DNA of 64,000 nucleotides from JANYJJ01 sp038241115 (GTDB lineage: Bacteria; Pseudomonadota; Gammaproteobacteria; Burkholderiales; Burkholderiaceae_C). The notes beneath the pieces were generated by a model. The model was not told the DNA's origin. It saw only the letters and a list, made by a program, of their open reading frames with translations, and did no database searches. Where the stretch lies: positions 1 to 64,000 of the forward strand of contig JBBRGA010000001.1 of NCBI GenBank assembly GCA_038241115.1, read 5' to 3'. Both the position numbers and the translations under genes were made by a program. This document shows, piece by piece, positions 29,473 to 38,783 of the stretch (the stretch's first letter is position 1; each line of letters opens with the position of its first letter).

Positions 29473-31014
29473 ATGACCGACAAACTCATCATTTTTGACA
29501 CCACCTTGCGCGACGGCGAGCAGTCCCCCGGTGCCTCCATGACCAAGGATGAAAAGCTGCGCATAGCGCGGCAGTTGGAGCGCTTGAAGGTTGACGTGAT
29601 CGAAGCTGGTTTTGCTGCCTCTTCCAACGGCGACTTCGAGGCTGTTCGTGCGATCGCGCTGGCGATCAAGGACAGCACTGTTTGCTCGCTCGCTCGCGCC
29701 AACGACCGCGACATCACGCGTGCGGCAGACGCGCTGAAAGGTGGCGCTTCTACGCGCATTCATTTGTTCCTCGCTACCAGCGCTCTGCACATGGAAAAAA
29801 AGTTGCGCATGACACCTGATCAGGTGTTTGAGCAAGCAAAGTCGTCCACCCGATTTGCCCGGAACCTCAGTGCTGACGTCGAGTTTTCGCCTGAAGACGG
29901 TTATCGCTCAGACCCTGATTTTTTGTGTCGCGTCATCGAAGCGGTGATCGCGGAAGGCGCTACGACCATCAACATTCCAGACACGGTCGGCTATGCGGTA
30001 CCTGAGCTTTACGGTCAGTTCATTTTGAATTTACGCCAGCGCATCCCGAACGCCGACAAGGCCATCTGGTCGGTGCATTGTCATAACGATTTAGGCATGG
30101 CCGTGGCCAATTCATTGGCCGGTGTAAAGCTCGGCGGCGCTCGTCAGGTCGAATGCACCATCAATGGCCTGGGCGAGCGCGCAGGAAATTGTTCGCTTGA
30201 GGAAGTGGTGATGGCAGTGAGGACACGTCGTGACTACTTTGGGTTGACGATGGGCGTGGATGTCTCGCATATCGTTGCTGCGTCACGACTGGTTTCACAG
30301 ACCACTGGTTTCGTGGTGCAGCCGAATAAAGCGGTGGTTGGCGCGAATGCGTTTGCTCATGCTTCGGGCATCCACCAAGATGGTGTGCTCAAGGCTCGCG
30401 ATACCTACGAAATCATGCGTGCCGAAGACGTGGGCTGGGCCGCTAACAAAATTGTGTTGGGCAAATTATCTGGGCGCAATGCGTTCAAGCAAAGGCTGAC
30501 TGATTTGGGTATTTCCATGGGGTCCGAGGCTGAAGTCAATGCGGCCTTCGCCAAGTTCAAAGAGTTGGCTGACCGAAAGAGTGACATCTTTGACGAAGAC
30601 ATCTTGGCGCTGGTGATGGACGAATCAGTCACGCCTGAAAACGAGCATTACCGATTGCTGGCGTTGTCTCAGCACTCGGAGATGGGTGAGCGACCGCAAG
30701 CCAGCGTCGCTTTTGCGGACGGTGCAACTGAGCATCATGTTCAAAGCGATGGCAACGGGCCGGTGGATGCAAGCCTCAAAGCCATAGAGTCCAAAGTGAA
30801 AAGCGGCGCAGAGATGCTGTTGTATTCGGTGAACGCCATCACCTCGGGCAGCACCGAGTCGCAGGGCGAAGTGACGGTGCGCTTGCAGCTTGGCGGCCGT
30901 GTTGTTAACGGCGTGGGTGCTGACCCCGACATCGTGGTCGCGTCGGCCAAGGCTTATCTGGCTGCGCTCAACAAATTGCACAGCAAAACGGTGCGAGTTG
31001 CCGCGCAGGGTTGA
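29473..31014 (+). CDS. leuA: 2-isopropylmalate synthase
   Basis: First committed step of leucine synthesis: acetyl-CoA plus 2-oxoisovalerate. The 513-residue protein has the TIM-barrel start [18 protein letters not shown], the metal ligands in [31 protein letters not shown], and a C-terminal leucine-binding regulatory domain with [28 protein letters not shown] residues (key part [11 protein letters not shown]). ATG 29473 is chosen; the upstream start at 29434 lies in the attenuator. leuA is separated from leuCDB by over 24 kb, so its leader gives it its own control. Confidence 0.97.
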   Translation: MTDKLIIFDTTLRDGEQSPGASMTKDEKLRIARQLERLKVDVIEAGFAASSNGDFEAVRAIALAIKDSTVCSLARANDRDITRAADALKGGASTRIHLFLATSALHMEKKLRMTPDQVFEQAKSSTRFARNLSADVEFSPEDGYRSDPDFLCRVIEAVIAEGATTINIPDTVGYAVPELYGQFILNLRQRIPNADKAIWSVHCHNDLGMAVANSLAGVKLGGARQVECTINGLGERAGNCSLEEVVMAVRTRRDYFGLTMGVDVSHIVAASRLVSQTTGFVVQPNKAVVGANAFAHASGIHQDGVLKARDTYEIMRAEDVGWAANKIVLGKLSGRNAFKQRLTDLGISMGSEAEVNAAFAKFKELADRKSDIFDEDILALVMDESVTPENEHYRLLALSQHSEMGERPQASVAFADGATEHHVQSDGNGPVDASLKAIESKVKSGAEMLLYSVNAITSGSTESQGEVTVRLQLGGRVVNGVGADPDIVVASAKAYLAALNKLHSKTVRVAAQG

Positions 31015-31111
31015 TGTATTTGAAGGGTTGCTTCGGACAGCCGCTTGCGTGTTGATGTTATGTTTTTGACTTGGGGATTGCACCAAGCCGCAACGCTGCG
31101 ACAATACGCGA

Positions 31112-31315
31112 ATGGCAAAAGACACATCTACCAAAGTTTCCCAAGACGGTCTGCGTTACGCCGCGAAACCTTCGGGCTCGCCGTTTCTTGGTTCCGGCAA
31201 CACACGCTCCTGTTTTAAATGCGGTAAACACCGCCAGCAGGGGCAGCTCATGTCCAAGAGGGTACTTGGCCGATCAGAGATGGTGTGCTCACCATCCTGT
31301 ACCACGGTGACTTAA
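31112..31315 (+). CDS. Small four-cysteine protein, possible zinc ribbon
   Basis: A 67-residue basic protein: MAKDTSTKVSQDGLRYAAKP, then SCFKCGKHRQQGQLMSKRVLG and VCSPSC near the end. The CxxC ... CxxxC spacing (about 28 residues) suggests one zinc ribbon. It resembles uncharacterised small proteins I associate with Burkholderiales, but no function is known to me. It stands alone, 97 bases after leuA, and the next gene is convergent. Confidence 0.65.
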   Translation: MAKDTSTKVSQDGLRYAAKPSGSPFLGSGNTRSCFKCGKHRQQGQLMSKRVLGRSEMVCSPSCTTVT

Positions 31316-31540
31316 TCCCCAGGGAGGGTTCAAGCTGGTGCAACTGCTCTAGTTTGAACGCTGGGTTTATGAGCTGTGGCGCGTCATCCTTTTCTTATAC
31401 GAAAAGCGAGTGTTTCGGCTGAAAAAGCGCATAGCGCCAATTCTGATGCACTCGCCCCGGCACCCATTGGTTATTGAGGCAGCGCGTTAGTGAGCGAAGG
31501 ACGTCCTCGACCTTACGACATCTCGTCGCCGTACCGTAAA
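31316..31540. other. Convergent intergenic region
   Basis: These 225 bases lie between the small cysteine protein and the minus-strand GST-like gene. A weak hairpin CTTTTC-TTATAC-GAAAAG lies at 31389-31406, and the palindrome GGACGTCC lies near 31499-31506. No gene or convincing RNA was recognised. Confidence 0.4.
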
Positions 31541-32218
31541 TCACGTGACTGGCGCGCCCAATTGACGTGCTGGAGCCGATCTGCTGAAGGCAGGTTCTGA
31601 CTCGCAGTTCACCATGATGCGCATGACATTGGGAATTGCGTGCACTTCAATCTTGAAAACTTGCATTACCACCACGATGCTGGCCAAACAAATATCGGCC
31701 ACGGTGATATTTTGCCCATGACAGAAACGGCCCGTTTCGGGCTCAGTGGCCAAGCGCTGCTCAAGCGCATGCAAGCCTGTTGTGAACCAATTGATTTGCC
31801 AAGCGCGCCAAGCCGCATCGTCGAAGCCGGCTTGGGTCATTAAATATTTCTTGACTCTCGGCGTAATGAGCGGATGCGTGTCGGAAGTTAACAACGCGGC
31901 CAGAGATCTGACACGCGCACGGCCATACAAATCATTTGGCAACAAAGCAGGCGAAGGATGGCTTTCTTCTAAGAATTCGAGAATGGCCATTGACTGCGTG
32001 ATCGGCGTTTTGCTGGCGTCGTCTGCGAGGTCGATCAACGCAGGGACAGCCCCCATCGGGTTGATCTTCAAAAACTCAGCGCCGCGTTGTTCGCCCGCGT
32101 CCAAGTTGACGTTATGTTCCTTCGTGGCGACGCCTTTTAGTTGGCATGCCACACGAACTCGGTAGGTTGCCGAGGTGCGCCAAAACGAATAAAGCTCGAA
32201 TCGCGGGCCAGATGACAT
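31541..32218 (-). CDS. Zeta-class glutathione S-transferase / maleylacetoacetate isomerase-like protein
   Basis: A 225-residue GST-fold protein. The N-terminal thioredoxin-like domain has INPMGAVPALI and the TQSMAILEFLEE glutathione-binding region; the all-helical C-terminal domain ends near QLGAPV. The zeta-class active-site motif is usually SSCS; here it reads RTSATYRVR, so the second serine is kept (Ser16) but the cysteine is replaced by Ala17. Isomerase activity is therefore uncertain. No tyrosine-degradation gene is nearby; its minus-strand neighbour is the D-amino acid dehydrogenase gene, 57 bases upstream. Confidence 0.82.
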   Translation of the reverse strand: MSSGPRFELYSFWRTSATYRVRVACQLKGVATKEHNVNLDAGEQRGAEFLKINPMGAVPALIDLADDASKTPITQSMAILEFLEESHPSPALLPNDLYGRARVRSLAALLTSDTHPLITPRVKKYLMTQAGFDDAAWRAWQINWFTTGLHALEQRLATEPETGRFCHGQNITVADICLASIVVVMQVFKIEVHAIPNVMRIMVNCESEPAFSRSAPARQLGAPVT

Positions 32219-32274
32219 GATGACTCCTCAAGATGCGTGCTCAGCGCGGAAGTGATTAGCATAGCGGTCCGAGT

Positions 32275-33609
32275 TCAGCGTTTCAGACGGTCGACGCCGA
32301 GCCCGTCGATAGAAATACTGGTTTTTTTCCCGGACAACATTTCACTCAGTAAACGCGCCGATCCACACGCCAGAGCCCAACCGCTCGAGCCGTGTCCCAG
32401 ATTCAGCCACACGCCAGGAATGCCGCTTGGCCCCAGCACGGGTGGCCCGTCCGGCAACATAGGTCGAGCACCTTTCCAGGTTTGAGCTTGGCCCAGCTTT
32501 GCAACACCGGGATACCAATCGTGCAGCACCTTGTGAAGTGTCGCAATCGACGATTGATTACGCTGCTGGATTGAACCGCCCAACTCGGCGCCGCCAGCCA
32601 CCCTCAGTCGACTGCCAAGACGCGTGATGGCCACCTTGTAGCGTTCATCCATGATCCCCGAGCGCGGTCCCAAATCGGGGTGCGCCTCAACGTGTCGCAT
32701 TGGCGCCGTCACCGAATAGCCGTACACCGAAAGCAGCGGCAAACTGAGACCATGCGGCGAGAGCAAAGCAGGTGCTCCCATGGCAGCGCAAACAAGCACC
32801 GCGTCGAAGGTTTCTGTGACGGCACTCGGCGGCAACATGGGTGCTGCCAGCTTGTCTTTTACGCTGCGCTCAGACAGGATTACAGAGTCCTGGGCTATCT
32901 GCTGGTGTACGAGTTGGGGTGTTGTCGCCGGAATGATGCCCAAAACCTTGGTGTGAAAACGAAATTTAACGCCAAGAGCTTCAGCTTCGGCTCGCATCAA
33001 GTGCGCGAACTCGCGGCAATTGGCAACTTCGGCATCCGGCAAATGAATGCCGCCTTGCAATGGAGTTTCAGTATTGAGACCTGGCTCAACCGCACGACAT
33101 TCCTCGGCCGTCAGACCTTTGAACTTAACGCCCAATTCATCCAGCACTTTCAAGCCAGGCTTGGCCAACCCTACGTCGCGGGCGGAGCGCAGAAGCACCA
33201 GATAGCCGGTACTGCGTTCAAAGTTCAATCGCAATTCGCGCGACAAGCCGTGCAGCCTTTCGCGGCTGAACAACGCGAGTGCCTGCATGCGCCCGCGGTT
33301 GAACTCGAAGCTTTTGCGACTGCTGGCGCGCCACCATTTCCACAGCCACGACAACGTGGCAGGGCTCAGATCGGCATTGATTCGAACTGGCGAGTGTGGG
33401 CTGAGCAAGTGCTGTATCACTTTGCCTGCCATTCCAGGCGAGGCCCAAGGTGTCACATAGCCTGGGGCTATTACACCAGCATTGGCAAAGCTTGTTTCGC
33501 TGGCGACGCCGCCATTTCGCTCGAAGACTGTGACCGCGTGCCCGCTTACGGCAAGTTCAAAAGCACTGGTAATGCCGACGATGCCTGCGCCTACGACTGC
33601 AATGCGCAT
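32275..33609 (-). CDS. dadA: D-amino acid dehydrogenase small subunit (FAD-dependent)
   Basis: A 444-residue FAD oxidoreductase that oxidises D-amino acids to 2-oxo acids and feeds electrons to the membrane chain. It begins MRIAVVGAGIVGITSAFELAVSGH (FAD dinucleotide loop), has ETSFANAGVIAPGYVTPWASPGM typical of DadA, and ends with WLNLGHGSSGWALACGSA. About 25 residues around DSVILSERSVKDKLAAP look like an insertion and resemble translated intergenic repeat sequence. No alanine racemase gene (dadX) is nearby. ATG at 33609 is preferred over an upstream in-frame start at 33681. Confidence 0.88.
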   Translation of the reverse strand: MRIAVVGAGIVGITSAFELAVSGHAVTVFERNGGVASETSFANAGVIAPGYVTPWASPGMAGKVIQHLLSPHSPVRINADLSPATLSWLWKWWRASSRKSFEFNRGRMQALALFSRERLHGLSRELRLNFERSTGYLVLLRSARDVGLAKPGLKVLDELGVKFKGLTAEECRAVEPGLNTETPLQGGIHLPDAEVANCREFAHLMRAEAEALGVKFRFHTKVLGIIPATTPQLVHQQIAQDSVILSERSVKDKLAAPMLPPSAVTETFDAVLVCAAMGAPALLSPHGLSLPLLSVYGYSVTAPMRHVEAHPDLGPRSGIMDERYKVAITRLGSRLRVAGGAELGGSIQQRNQSSIATLHKVLHDWYPGVAKLGQAQTWKGARPMLPDGPPVLGPSGIPGVWLNLGHGSSGWALACGSARLLSEMLSGKKTSISIDGLGVDRLKR

Positions 33610-33880
33610 GGCTAATGGACGGCGCTTAAATGCCGCACAGCGGTTCCCTTGGAAGAACCATCGAATCGGTGGGAATGGCACATGCTAAACTCGACTGGCT
33701 AGGCTGAAGGCAGGGAATTCGGCAGTACCAAGTACTGCCGTTTGAACTGTTTTCCGGCTCGGCAAATCGCAAATCCGGTTGTTTGAAGGTGTTGTTGACA
33801 AATGCGGGAGCGCAAAAGAAATAGCGCTTGAGCCCAACGATTCGAGCCGGATTTTAGAACCAACCTTTGGAGCTCATCAC
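33610..33880 (+). promoter_or_regulatory. rpsB upstream region with hairpin and promoter-like element
   Basis: This divergent gap of 271 bases (dadA leftward, rpsB rightward) contains a perfect 9-bp hairpin, CGGCAGTAC (33720-33728), loop CAA, GTACTGCCG (33732-33740), followed by TTTGAACTGTTTT. A TTGACA hexamer lies at 33795-33800, though no good -10 follows at the right distance. The hairpin could be a terminator or a leader structure for rpsB, depending on where transcription starts. Confidence 0.45.
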
Positions 33881-34627
33881 ATGAACATCAGCATGCGTGA
33901 AATGCTAGAAGCCGGCGTCCATTTCGGACATCAAACTCGCTTCTGGGACCCGAAAATGGCACCGTACATCTACGGCCATCGCAACAAAATCCACATCATA
34001 AATTTGGAGAAAACGCAGCCGATGTTCATCGATGCGTTGAAATTTGTGCGTCAACTCGCTTCCAAGCGAGGCACGATTTTGATGGTTGGTACCAAGCGCC
34101 AAGCGCGCGAAGTCACGGCCATGGAAGCGCGACGCGCTGGCATGCCCTTCGTCGACCAGCGTTGGCTCGGCGGAATGCTCACCAACTTCAAGACCGTCAA
34201 GGGCTCTCTCAAGCGATTGAAAGAAATGCAAGCGCAGATCGAGTCGGGCACCGAGATCCGAATCAAAAAAGAAGCGCTGATGTTTCAGCGCGAGCTCGCC
34301 AAGCTGGAGCGTGACATCGGCGGCATTCAGGACATGAACGCATTGCCAGACGCTTTGTTTGTCATTGACGTGGGATACCACAAGATTGCTGTGGCGGAAG
34401 CCAAGAAGCTGGGAATACCCGTGGTCGCAATCGTTGACTCGAATCACTCGCCGCTGGGCATTGACTACGTTATTCCTGGCAACGATGACTCTGCCAAAGC
34501 AGTCGCTCTGTATGCACGCTGTGTTGCGGACGCTGTTCTTGAAGGTAAAGCGAATGCCACCAACGAGGTCGTTCAAGCTGTAGCCGCGGCAGGAGATGAA
34601 TTCGTGGAAGTAAACGAAGCGGCCTGA
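33881..34627 (+). CDS. rpsB: 30S ribosomal protein S2
   Basis: A 248-residue S2 protein. It starts [30 protein letters not shown], the canonical N-terminus, and has [27 protein letters not shown] and [22 protein letters not shown] 33881 with GGAG upstream is chosen over an in-frame TTG at 33779. It begins the conserved rpsB-tsf-pyrH-frr block. Confidence 0.98.
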   Translation: MNISMREMLEAGVHFGHQTRFWDPKMAPYIYGHRNKIHIINLEKTQPMFIDALKFVRQLASKRGTILMVGTKRQAREVTAMEARRAGMPFVDQRWLGGMLTNFKTVKGSLKRLKEMQAQIESGTEIRIKKEALMFQRELAKLERDIGGIQDMNALPDALFVIDVGYHKIAVAEAKKLGIPVVAIVDSNHSPLGIDYVIPGNDDSAKAVALYARCVADAVLEGKANATNEVVQAVAAAGDEFVEVNEAA

Positions 34628-34685
34628 CCGAAGGCATGGCCCCCTGGCCCTCAACGCGCTCGCTGGCCGTTTTTAAACCCCAGTG

Positions 34686-34735
34686 AGCCCCAAAAAGGGG
34701 CTGTCTCAGTCCCTTTTTTGTTTTTCAAATTTTTT
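34686..34735 (+). terminator. Hairpin between rpsB and tsf (possible partial terminator)
   Basis: AGCCCC at 34686-34691 pairs with GGGGCT at 34697-34702 around an AAAAA loop, and T-runs (TTTTTTGTTTTT and TTTTTTT) follow within 35 bases. It sits 59 bases after the rpsB stop. In E. coli a partial terminator also separates rpsB and tsf, giving different levels of S2 and EF-Ts; the same role is inferred here. Confidence 0.6.
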
Positions 34736-34790
34736 TGATCAGGCCCTGCTGCTACGGATCAATCCGCAGCTGTGTACATAGGAGAACCCC

Positions 34791-35711
34791 ATGTCTGTTA
34801 TTACCGCCAAGATGGTTGCTGAACTGCGAGCCAAAACCGATGCCCCGATGATGGAGTGCAAGCGTGCGCTGACCGAAGCTGAGGGAGACATGGAGCGAGC
34901 AGAAGAATTGCTTCGCGTAAAGCTTGGTAGCAAGGCTGGAAAGGCCGCATCGCGAATTACGGCTGAAGGCGTGGTGGCTGCCTGCATCACTGGCACCACC
35001 GGCGCTGTGGTGGAGGTGAATTGCGAGACCGACTTCGTTTCAAAAAACGACGATTTTTTGGCCTTCAGCCAAGCATGTGCCGACTTGATCGCGCAGCACA
35101 ACCCGGCCGACATTACGGCGGTGTCAGCTATGCCTTTGGCCCAAGCCGGATTTGGTCCGACCTTGGAGGATGTGCGTAAAGGTCTGATTGGGAAAATTGG
35201 CGAGAACATTGCTGTTCGTCGTTTCCAACGTTATGCCGACGGTGGCAAACTGGCCTGCTATTTACACGGCACGCGCATTGGCGTCGTTGTGGAGTTTGAA
35301 GGAGATGAGTTGGCGGCCAAAGACATTGCAATGCACGTCGCGGCGATGAAGCCGGTCTCGTTGTCATCTGCCGATGTACCCGTTTCTTTGATCGAAAAAG
35401 AGCGTTCGATCGCGTCGCAGAAAGCAGCGGAGGACGCGGAGGTGGCTAAGGCCGCAGGCAAAGCTCCTCAATCGCCGGAAATAGTGATTAAAAGGGTTGA
35501 GGGCTCGGTACAAAAGTACTTGAAGGAAGTCAGTTTGCTAAACCAAACGTTCGTGAAGAACGATAAGCAAACTGTCCAGCAAAACTTGATAGAGCGTGCA
35601 ACGACGGTAAAGGGCTTCACGCTGTACGTGGTCGGTGAAGGTATAGAGAAAAAAGTAGATGACTTCGCAGCAGAAGTGGCTGCGCAAGTCGCTGCCGCCA
35701 AAACTGCCTGA
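34791..35711 (+). CDS. tsf: Translation elongation factor Ts
   Basis: The 306-residue guanine-nucleotide exchange factor for EF-Tu. It has the N-terminal UBA-like domain with the signature [22 protein letters not shown], and the core [17 protein letters not shown]. The later stretch [14 protein letters not shown] is also typical. ATG 34791 has a strong ribosome binding site (GGAGAA). It is separated from rpsB by a hairpin and followed by pyrH after 111 bases. Confidence 0.98.
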   Translation: MSVITAKMVAELRAKTDAPMMECKRALTEAEGDMERAEELLRVKLGSKAGKAASRITAEGVVAACITGTTGAVVEVNCETDFVSKNDDFLAFSQACADLIAQHNPADITAVSAMPLAQAGFGPTLEDVRKGLIGKIGENIAVRRFQRYADGGKLACYLHGTRIGVVVEFEGDELAAKDIAMHVAAMKPVSLSSADVPVSLIEKERSIASQKAAEDAEVAKAAGKAPQSPEIVIKRVEGSVQKYLKEVSLLNQTFVKNDKQTVQQNLIERATTVKGFTLYVVGEGIEKKVDDFAAEVAAQVAAAKTA

Positions 35712-35822
35712 ACAAGCACATGCGCGGCGCAGTGTGGACCCTGTGGACAGGCGAAACCGTTGCGCAAGCGAGTTTAGACTTACGCGAATGACGCGTCGGC
35801 TAAAACAATCGAGGAGTTTTTA

Positions 35823-36533
35823 ATGCCCGCCTACAAGCGCATCCTTCTCAAACTTTCAGGCGAGGCCCTGATGGGCGACGATGCATACGGAATCAACCGG
35901 GCCACCATCGTGCGCATGGTGCGCGAAGTCCAAGAGGTGACGTTATTAGGTTGTGAAGTGGCGGTGGTCATTGGCGGCGGCAACATCTTCCGCGGCGTTG
36001 CCGGTGGCGCTGTGGGCATGGACCGTGCCACGGCCGACTACATGGGCATGCTGGCCACGGTGATGAACGCGTTGGCATTGGCCGACACCATGCGCCAAGA
36101 GGGAATGGTGGCGCGCGTGATGTCAGCCATCGGTATCGAGCAAGTGGTCGAGCCTTATGTGCGACCCAAAGCGTTGCAGTACCTTGAGGAAGGCAAGATC
36201 GTGATTTTCGCGGCCGGAACCGGCAATCCGTTTTTCACCACTGACACAGCGGCGGCGTTGCGCGGGGCAGAAATTGGTGCCCAGATCGTGCTCAAGGCCA
36301 CCAAGGTGGACGGTGTTTACAGCGCAGACCCCAAGAAAGACCCGAACGCAACGCGCTATAGCCACATCACATTTGATGAGGCCATCACCAAAAATTTGCA
36401 AGTGCTGGACGCTACTGCGTTCGCGCTGTGCCGCGATCAAAAGTTGCCCATCAAGGTATTTAGCATCTTTAAACCGGGCGCTCTGAAGCGCGTGGTGCAA
36501 GGTGAAGATGAAGGCACTTTGGTGCACGTTTGA
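35823..36533 (+). CDS. pyrH: Uridylate kinase
   Basis: Phosphorylates UMP to UDP; an amino-acid-kinase-fold hexamer of 236 residues. The start [18 protein letters not shown] and [11 protein letters not shown] are the phosphate-binding loops. Further family marks are [16 protein letters not shown] and [24 protein letters not shown] ribosome binding site precedes the ATG. The gene order tsf-pyrH-frr is widespread in bacteria. Confidence 0.98.
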   Translation: MPAYKRILLKLSGEALMGDDAYGINRATIVRMVREVQEVTLLGCEVAVVIGGGNIFRGVAGGAVGMDRATADYMGMLATVMNALALADTMRQEGMVARVMSAIGIEQVVEPYVRPKALQYLEEGKIVIFAAGTGNPFFTTDTAAALRGAEIGAQIVLKATKVDGVYSADPKKDPNATRYSHITFDEAITKNLQVLDATAFALCRDQKLPIKVFSIFKPGALKRVVQGEDEGTLVHV

Positions 36534-36591
36534 ATTTGAAAAATCGTTGAATTTGATGTCCCTTCATTCAGTCAATACGTAAGTAAACGCC

Positions 36592-37152
36592 ATGAGCATT
36601 GCTGAAATCAAAAAGACCGCTGAAGCCAAAATGGCGCGGTCTGTCGAAGCCCTAAAAAACGACCTTCACAAAATTCGCACGGGCCGTGCGCATCCGGGCA
36701 TCCTTGACCAAGTTCAGGTCGAGTACTACGGTGCTCTGGTGCCCATAGGCCAGGTCGCCAACGTCACGCTGCTTGACGCTCGCACCATCAGTGTCCAGCC
36801 TTGGGAAAAAGCGCTCGGCCCCAAAATCGAAAAAGCGATTCGGGAATCGGATTTGGGATTGAATCCTTCAACCCAAGGCGACGTGATTCGCGTGCCAACA
36901 CCAGCGCTTACTGAAGAACGCCGCCGAGACCTGACCAAGGTTGTGCGAAACGAAGGTGAAGACGCCAAAGTGGCGGTTCGCAATCTGCGACGCGACGCCA
37001 ACGAGCAGGCTAAAAAACTGGCCAAAGATAAAGAAATTTCTGAAGACGACGAGCGCCGTTCGCTTGAAGAAGTGCAAAAGCTGACCGACCGCGTGGTGGC
37101 TGAAGTCGACCGCATGGTCAGCGCCAAGGAAGCCGAAATCTTGGCTGTCTGA
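36592..37152 (+). CDS. frr: Ribosome recycling factor
   Basis: The 186-residue factor that, with EF-G, splits post-termination ribosomes. It has the RRF three-helix bundle sequence: [26 protein letters not shown], the middle domain [24 protein letters not shown], and [35 protein letters not shown] helices (key [10 protein letters not shown]). Its stop overlaps the uppS start by one base (TGATG). Confidence 0.98.
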   Translation: MSIAEIKKTAEAKMARSVEALKNDLHKIRTGRAHPGILDQVQVEYYGALVPIGQVANVTLLDARTISVQPWEKALGPKIEKAIRESDLGLNPSTQGDVIRVPTPALTEERRRDLTKVVRNEGEDAKVAVRNLRRDANEQAKKLAKDKEISEDDERRSLEEVQKLTDRVVAEVDRMVSAKEAEILAV

Positions 37153-37943
37153 TGAAGGCCGACACGCCCGCTCATTTGCGCCCTCTCGCGGCAGCCAAGG
37201 AAGCACCGGTATCCATGGCGCTTACAGCCTTACCACGCCATGTTGCGATCGTGATGGACGGCAACGGACGTTGGGCGAAGAAGCGCTTCATGCCGCGCGT
37301 GGTCGGGCACGGTCAAGGGGTCGACACATTGGTGAAAACAGTTTTGGCCTGTTCAGAACGCGGAATTGAATACCTCACTGTGTTTGCCTTCTCCTCTGAA
37401 AACTGGAAGCGACCCAGCGAAGAGGTTTCGGGCTTGATGGGTCTGGTTTTGGTGGCAGTTTCCAAACACCTCACCAAACTCGCGAGCGTGGGCGTGCGTA
37501 TCCGTATCGTTGGCGACCGCTCTCAGGTGTCGGAAAAAGTTCGCGCCGCATGGCAAGAAGCGGAATCGCGCACGGAACACAACACCCGCATCACTTTGTC
37601 GGTGGCATTCAATTACGGTGGTCGTTGGGATGTCATCCAAGCCTGCCAACAGGCGATGAAAGACGGGCTGGCGGCGGATCAAATCACTGAAGCCAGCTTG
37701 GCCAGCCGCATGGCCATGAGCTACGCGCCAGACCCGGATTTATTCATTCGCACCGGCGGAGAAACACGCATCAGCAACTTCTTGCTGTGGCAATCGGCTT
37801 ACTCAGAATTGGTGTTCACCGATTGCCTGTGGCCCGAATTCGGCGAAGCTGAGTTGGACCATGCTTTGGCCGAGTTTGCTCGACGCGACCGCCGCTTCGG
37901 CGGCATCAAAGTGCCCGCCGAAGAGCGCAGCCACAGCAGCTGA
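37152..37943 (+). CDS. uppS: Undecaprenyl diphosphate synthase
   Basis: A cis-prenyltransferase that makes the C55 carrier lipid for peptidoglycan and O-antigen. The signature HVAIVMDGNGRWAKKR holds the catalytic Asp. FAFSSENWKRP and the C-terminal DPDLFIRTGGETRISNFLLWQSAYSE (key RTGGETRISN) complete it. ATG 37152 overlaps the frr stop; an ATG at 37215 would give a more typical N-terminus of 242 residues, so the start is uncertain. Confidence 0.96.
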   Translation: MKADTPAHLRPLAAAKEAPVSMALTALPRHVAIVMDGNGRWAKKRFMPRVVGHGQGVDTLVKTVLACSERGIEYLTVFAFSSENWKRPSEEVSGLMGLVLVAVSKHLTKLASVGVRIRIVGDRSQVSEKVRAAWQEAESRTEHNTRITLSVAFNYGGRWDVIQACQQAMKDGLAADQITEASLASRMAMSYAPDPDLFIRTGGETRISNFLLWQSAYSELVFTDCLWPEFGEAELDHALAEFARRDRRFGGIKVPAEERSHSS

Positions 37944-37945
37944 CC

Positions 37946-38782
37946 ATGTTGGCGCAGCGCGTCATCACCGCCTTGGTTTTGTTGGCGTTGCTGCTTCCGG
38001 CTCTGTTTGCCGCAACTGCTTGGCCATTTGCGCTTCTGACTTTGGTGTTGATTGCCGCAGCGGGGTGGGAATGGGCAAGGTTGAACGGCGGCGCTCGGCT
38101 GGGATGCTTGGTTTTTGGCGCGATGTTGGCCGGCGCATGTGTTGTCGCTCTCAGCGCGGGTTGGACGGCCCACTCTCCCTCCTCACCTTGGTGGCTGGCG
38201 ACATTGGTCTGGGTACTGGGCGGGGCGTGGGTTTTGAGAGCCGGCCCTGCGGGCTGGCCGTCGCTTCCTGGCAGCGTGCGCTGGGCCATTGGATTCGCCG
38301 TTCTTTGGACAGCGTGGTTGGCATTGGCCAGTGCGCGCTACACGGGCATCAATTTCATACTTTCGGTTTTCTGTTTGGTGTGGGCCGCCGACATTGCAGC
38401 GTACTTCGGCGGGCGCGCCTTTGGCAAACGCAAACTCGCCTTGGCCATCAGCCCCGGAAAGAGTTGGGAAGGCGTTTGGAGCGGCATGTTGGGCGTGATG
38501 ATGATTGCAGCCGCGTGGATTGCGATAGACCGTAGCTACGGCGTCGACTCGGCCAGCCTCTACACGCGTTTATTGGAAAGGCATGGGGTTTTCGGCTTGG
38601 CGCTGGTCTTGATTTTTTTAGCAGCGATGAGCGTTGTGGGCGACTTGGTCGAGTCACTTGTCAAGCGAAGCGCAGGGGCCAAAGACAGCAGCGGCCTTCT
38701 TCCTGGTCACGGCGGTGTGCTCGACCGGATAGACGCGTTGCTCCCGGTTTTTCCTTTGGCCCTGGCCATGGTTTCCATTTGA
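37946..38782 (+). CDS. cdsA: Phosphatidate cytidylyltransferase
   Basis: Makes CDP-diacylglycerol from phosphatidic acid and CTP, the precursor used by PssA. The 278-residue protein has about seven or eight transmembrane helices. The signature KRSAGAKDSSGLLPGHGGVLDRIDALLP is present near the C-terminus (key residues KD, PGHGG, DRID). It begins two bases after the uppS stop. Confidence 0.96.
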   Translation: MLAQRVITALVLLALLLPALFAATAWPFALLTLVLIAAAGWEWARLNGGARLGCLVFGAMLAGACVVALSAGWTAHSPSSPWWLATLVWVLGGAWVLRAGPAGWPSLPGSVRWAIGFAVLWTAWLALASARYTGINFILSVFCLVWAADIAAYFGGRAFGKRKLALAISPGKSWEGVWSGMLGVMMIAAAWIAIDRSYGVDSASLYTRLLERHGVFGLALVLIFLAAMSVVGDLVESLVKRSAGAKDSSGLLPGHGGVLDRIDALLPVFPLALAMVSI

Positions 38783-38783
38783 A

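Noticed and set aside
31359..31420. A 17-codon frame starting ATGAGCTGTGGC
   Set aside because: No ribosome binding site or feature supports it; probably chance.
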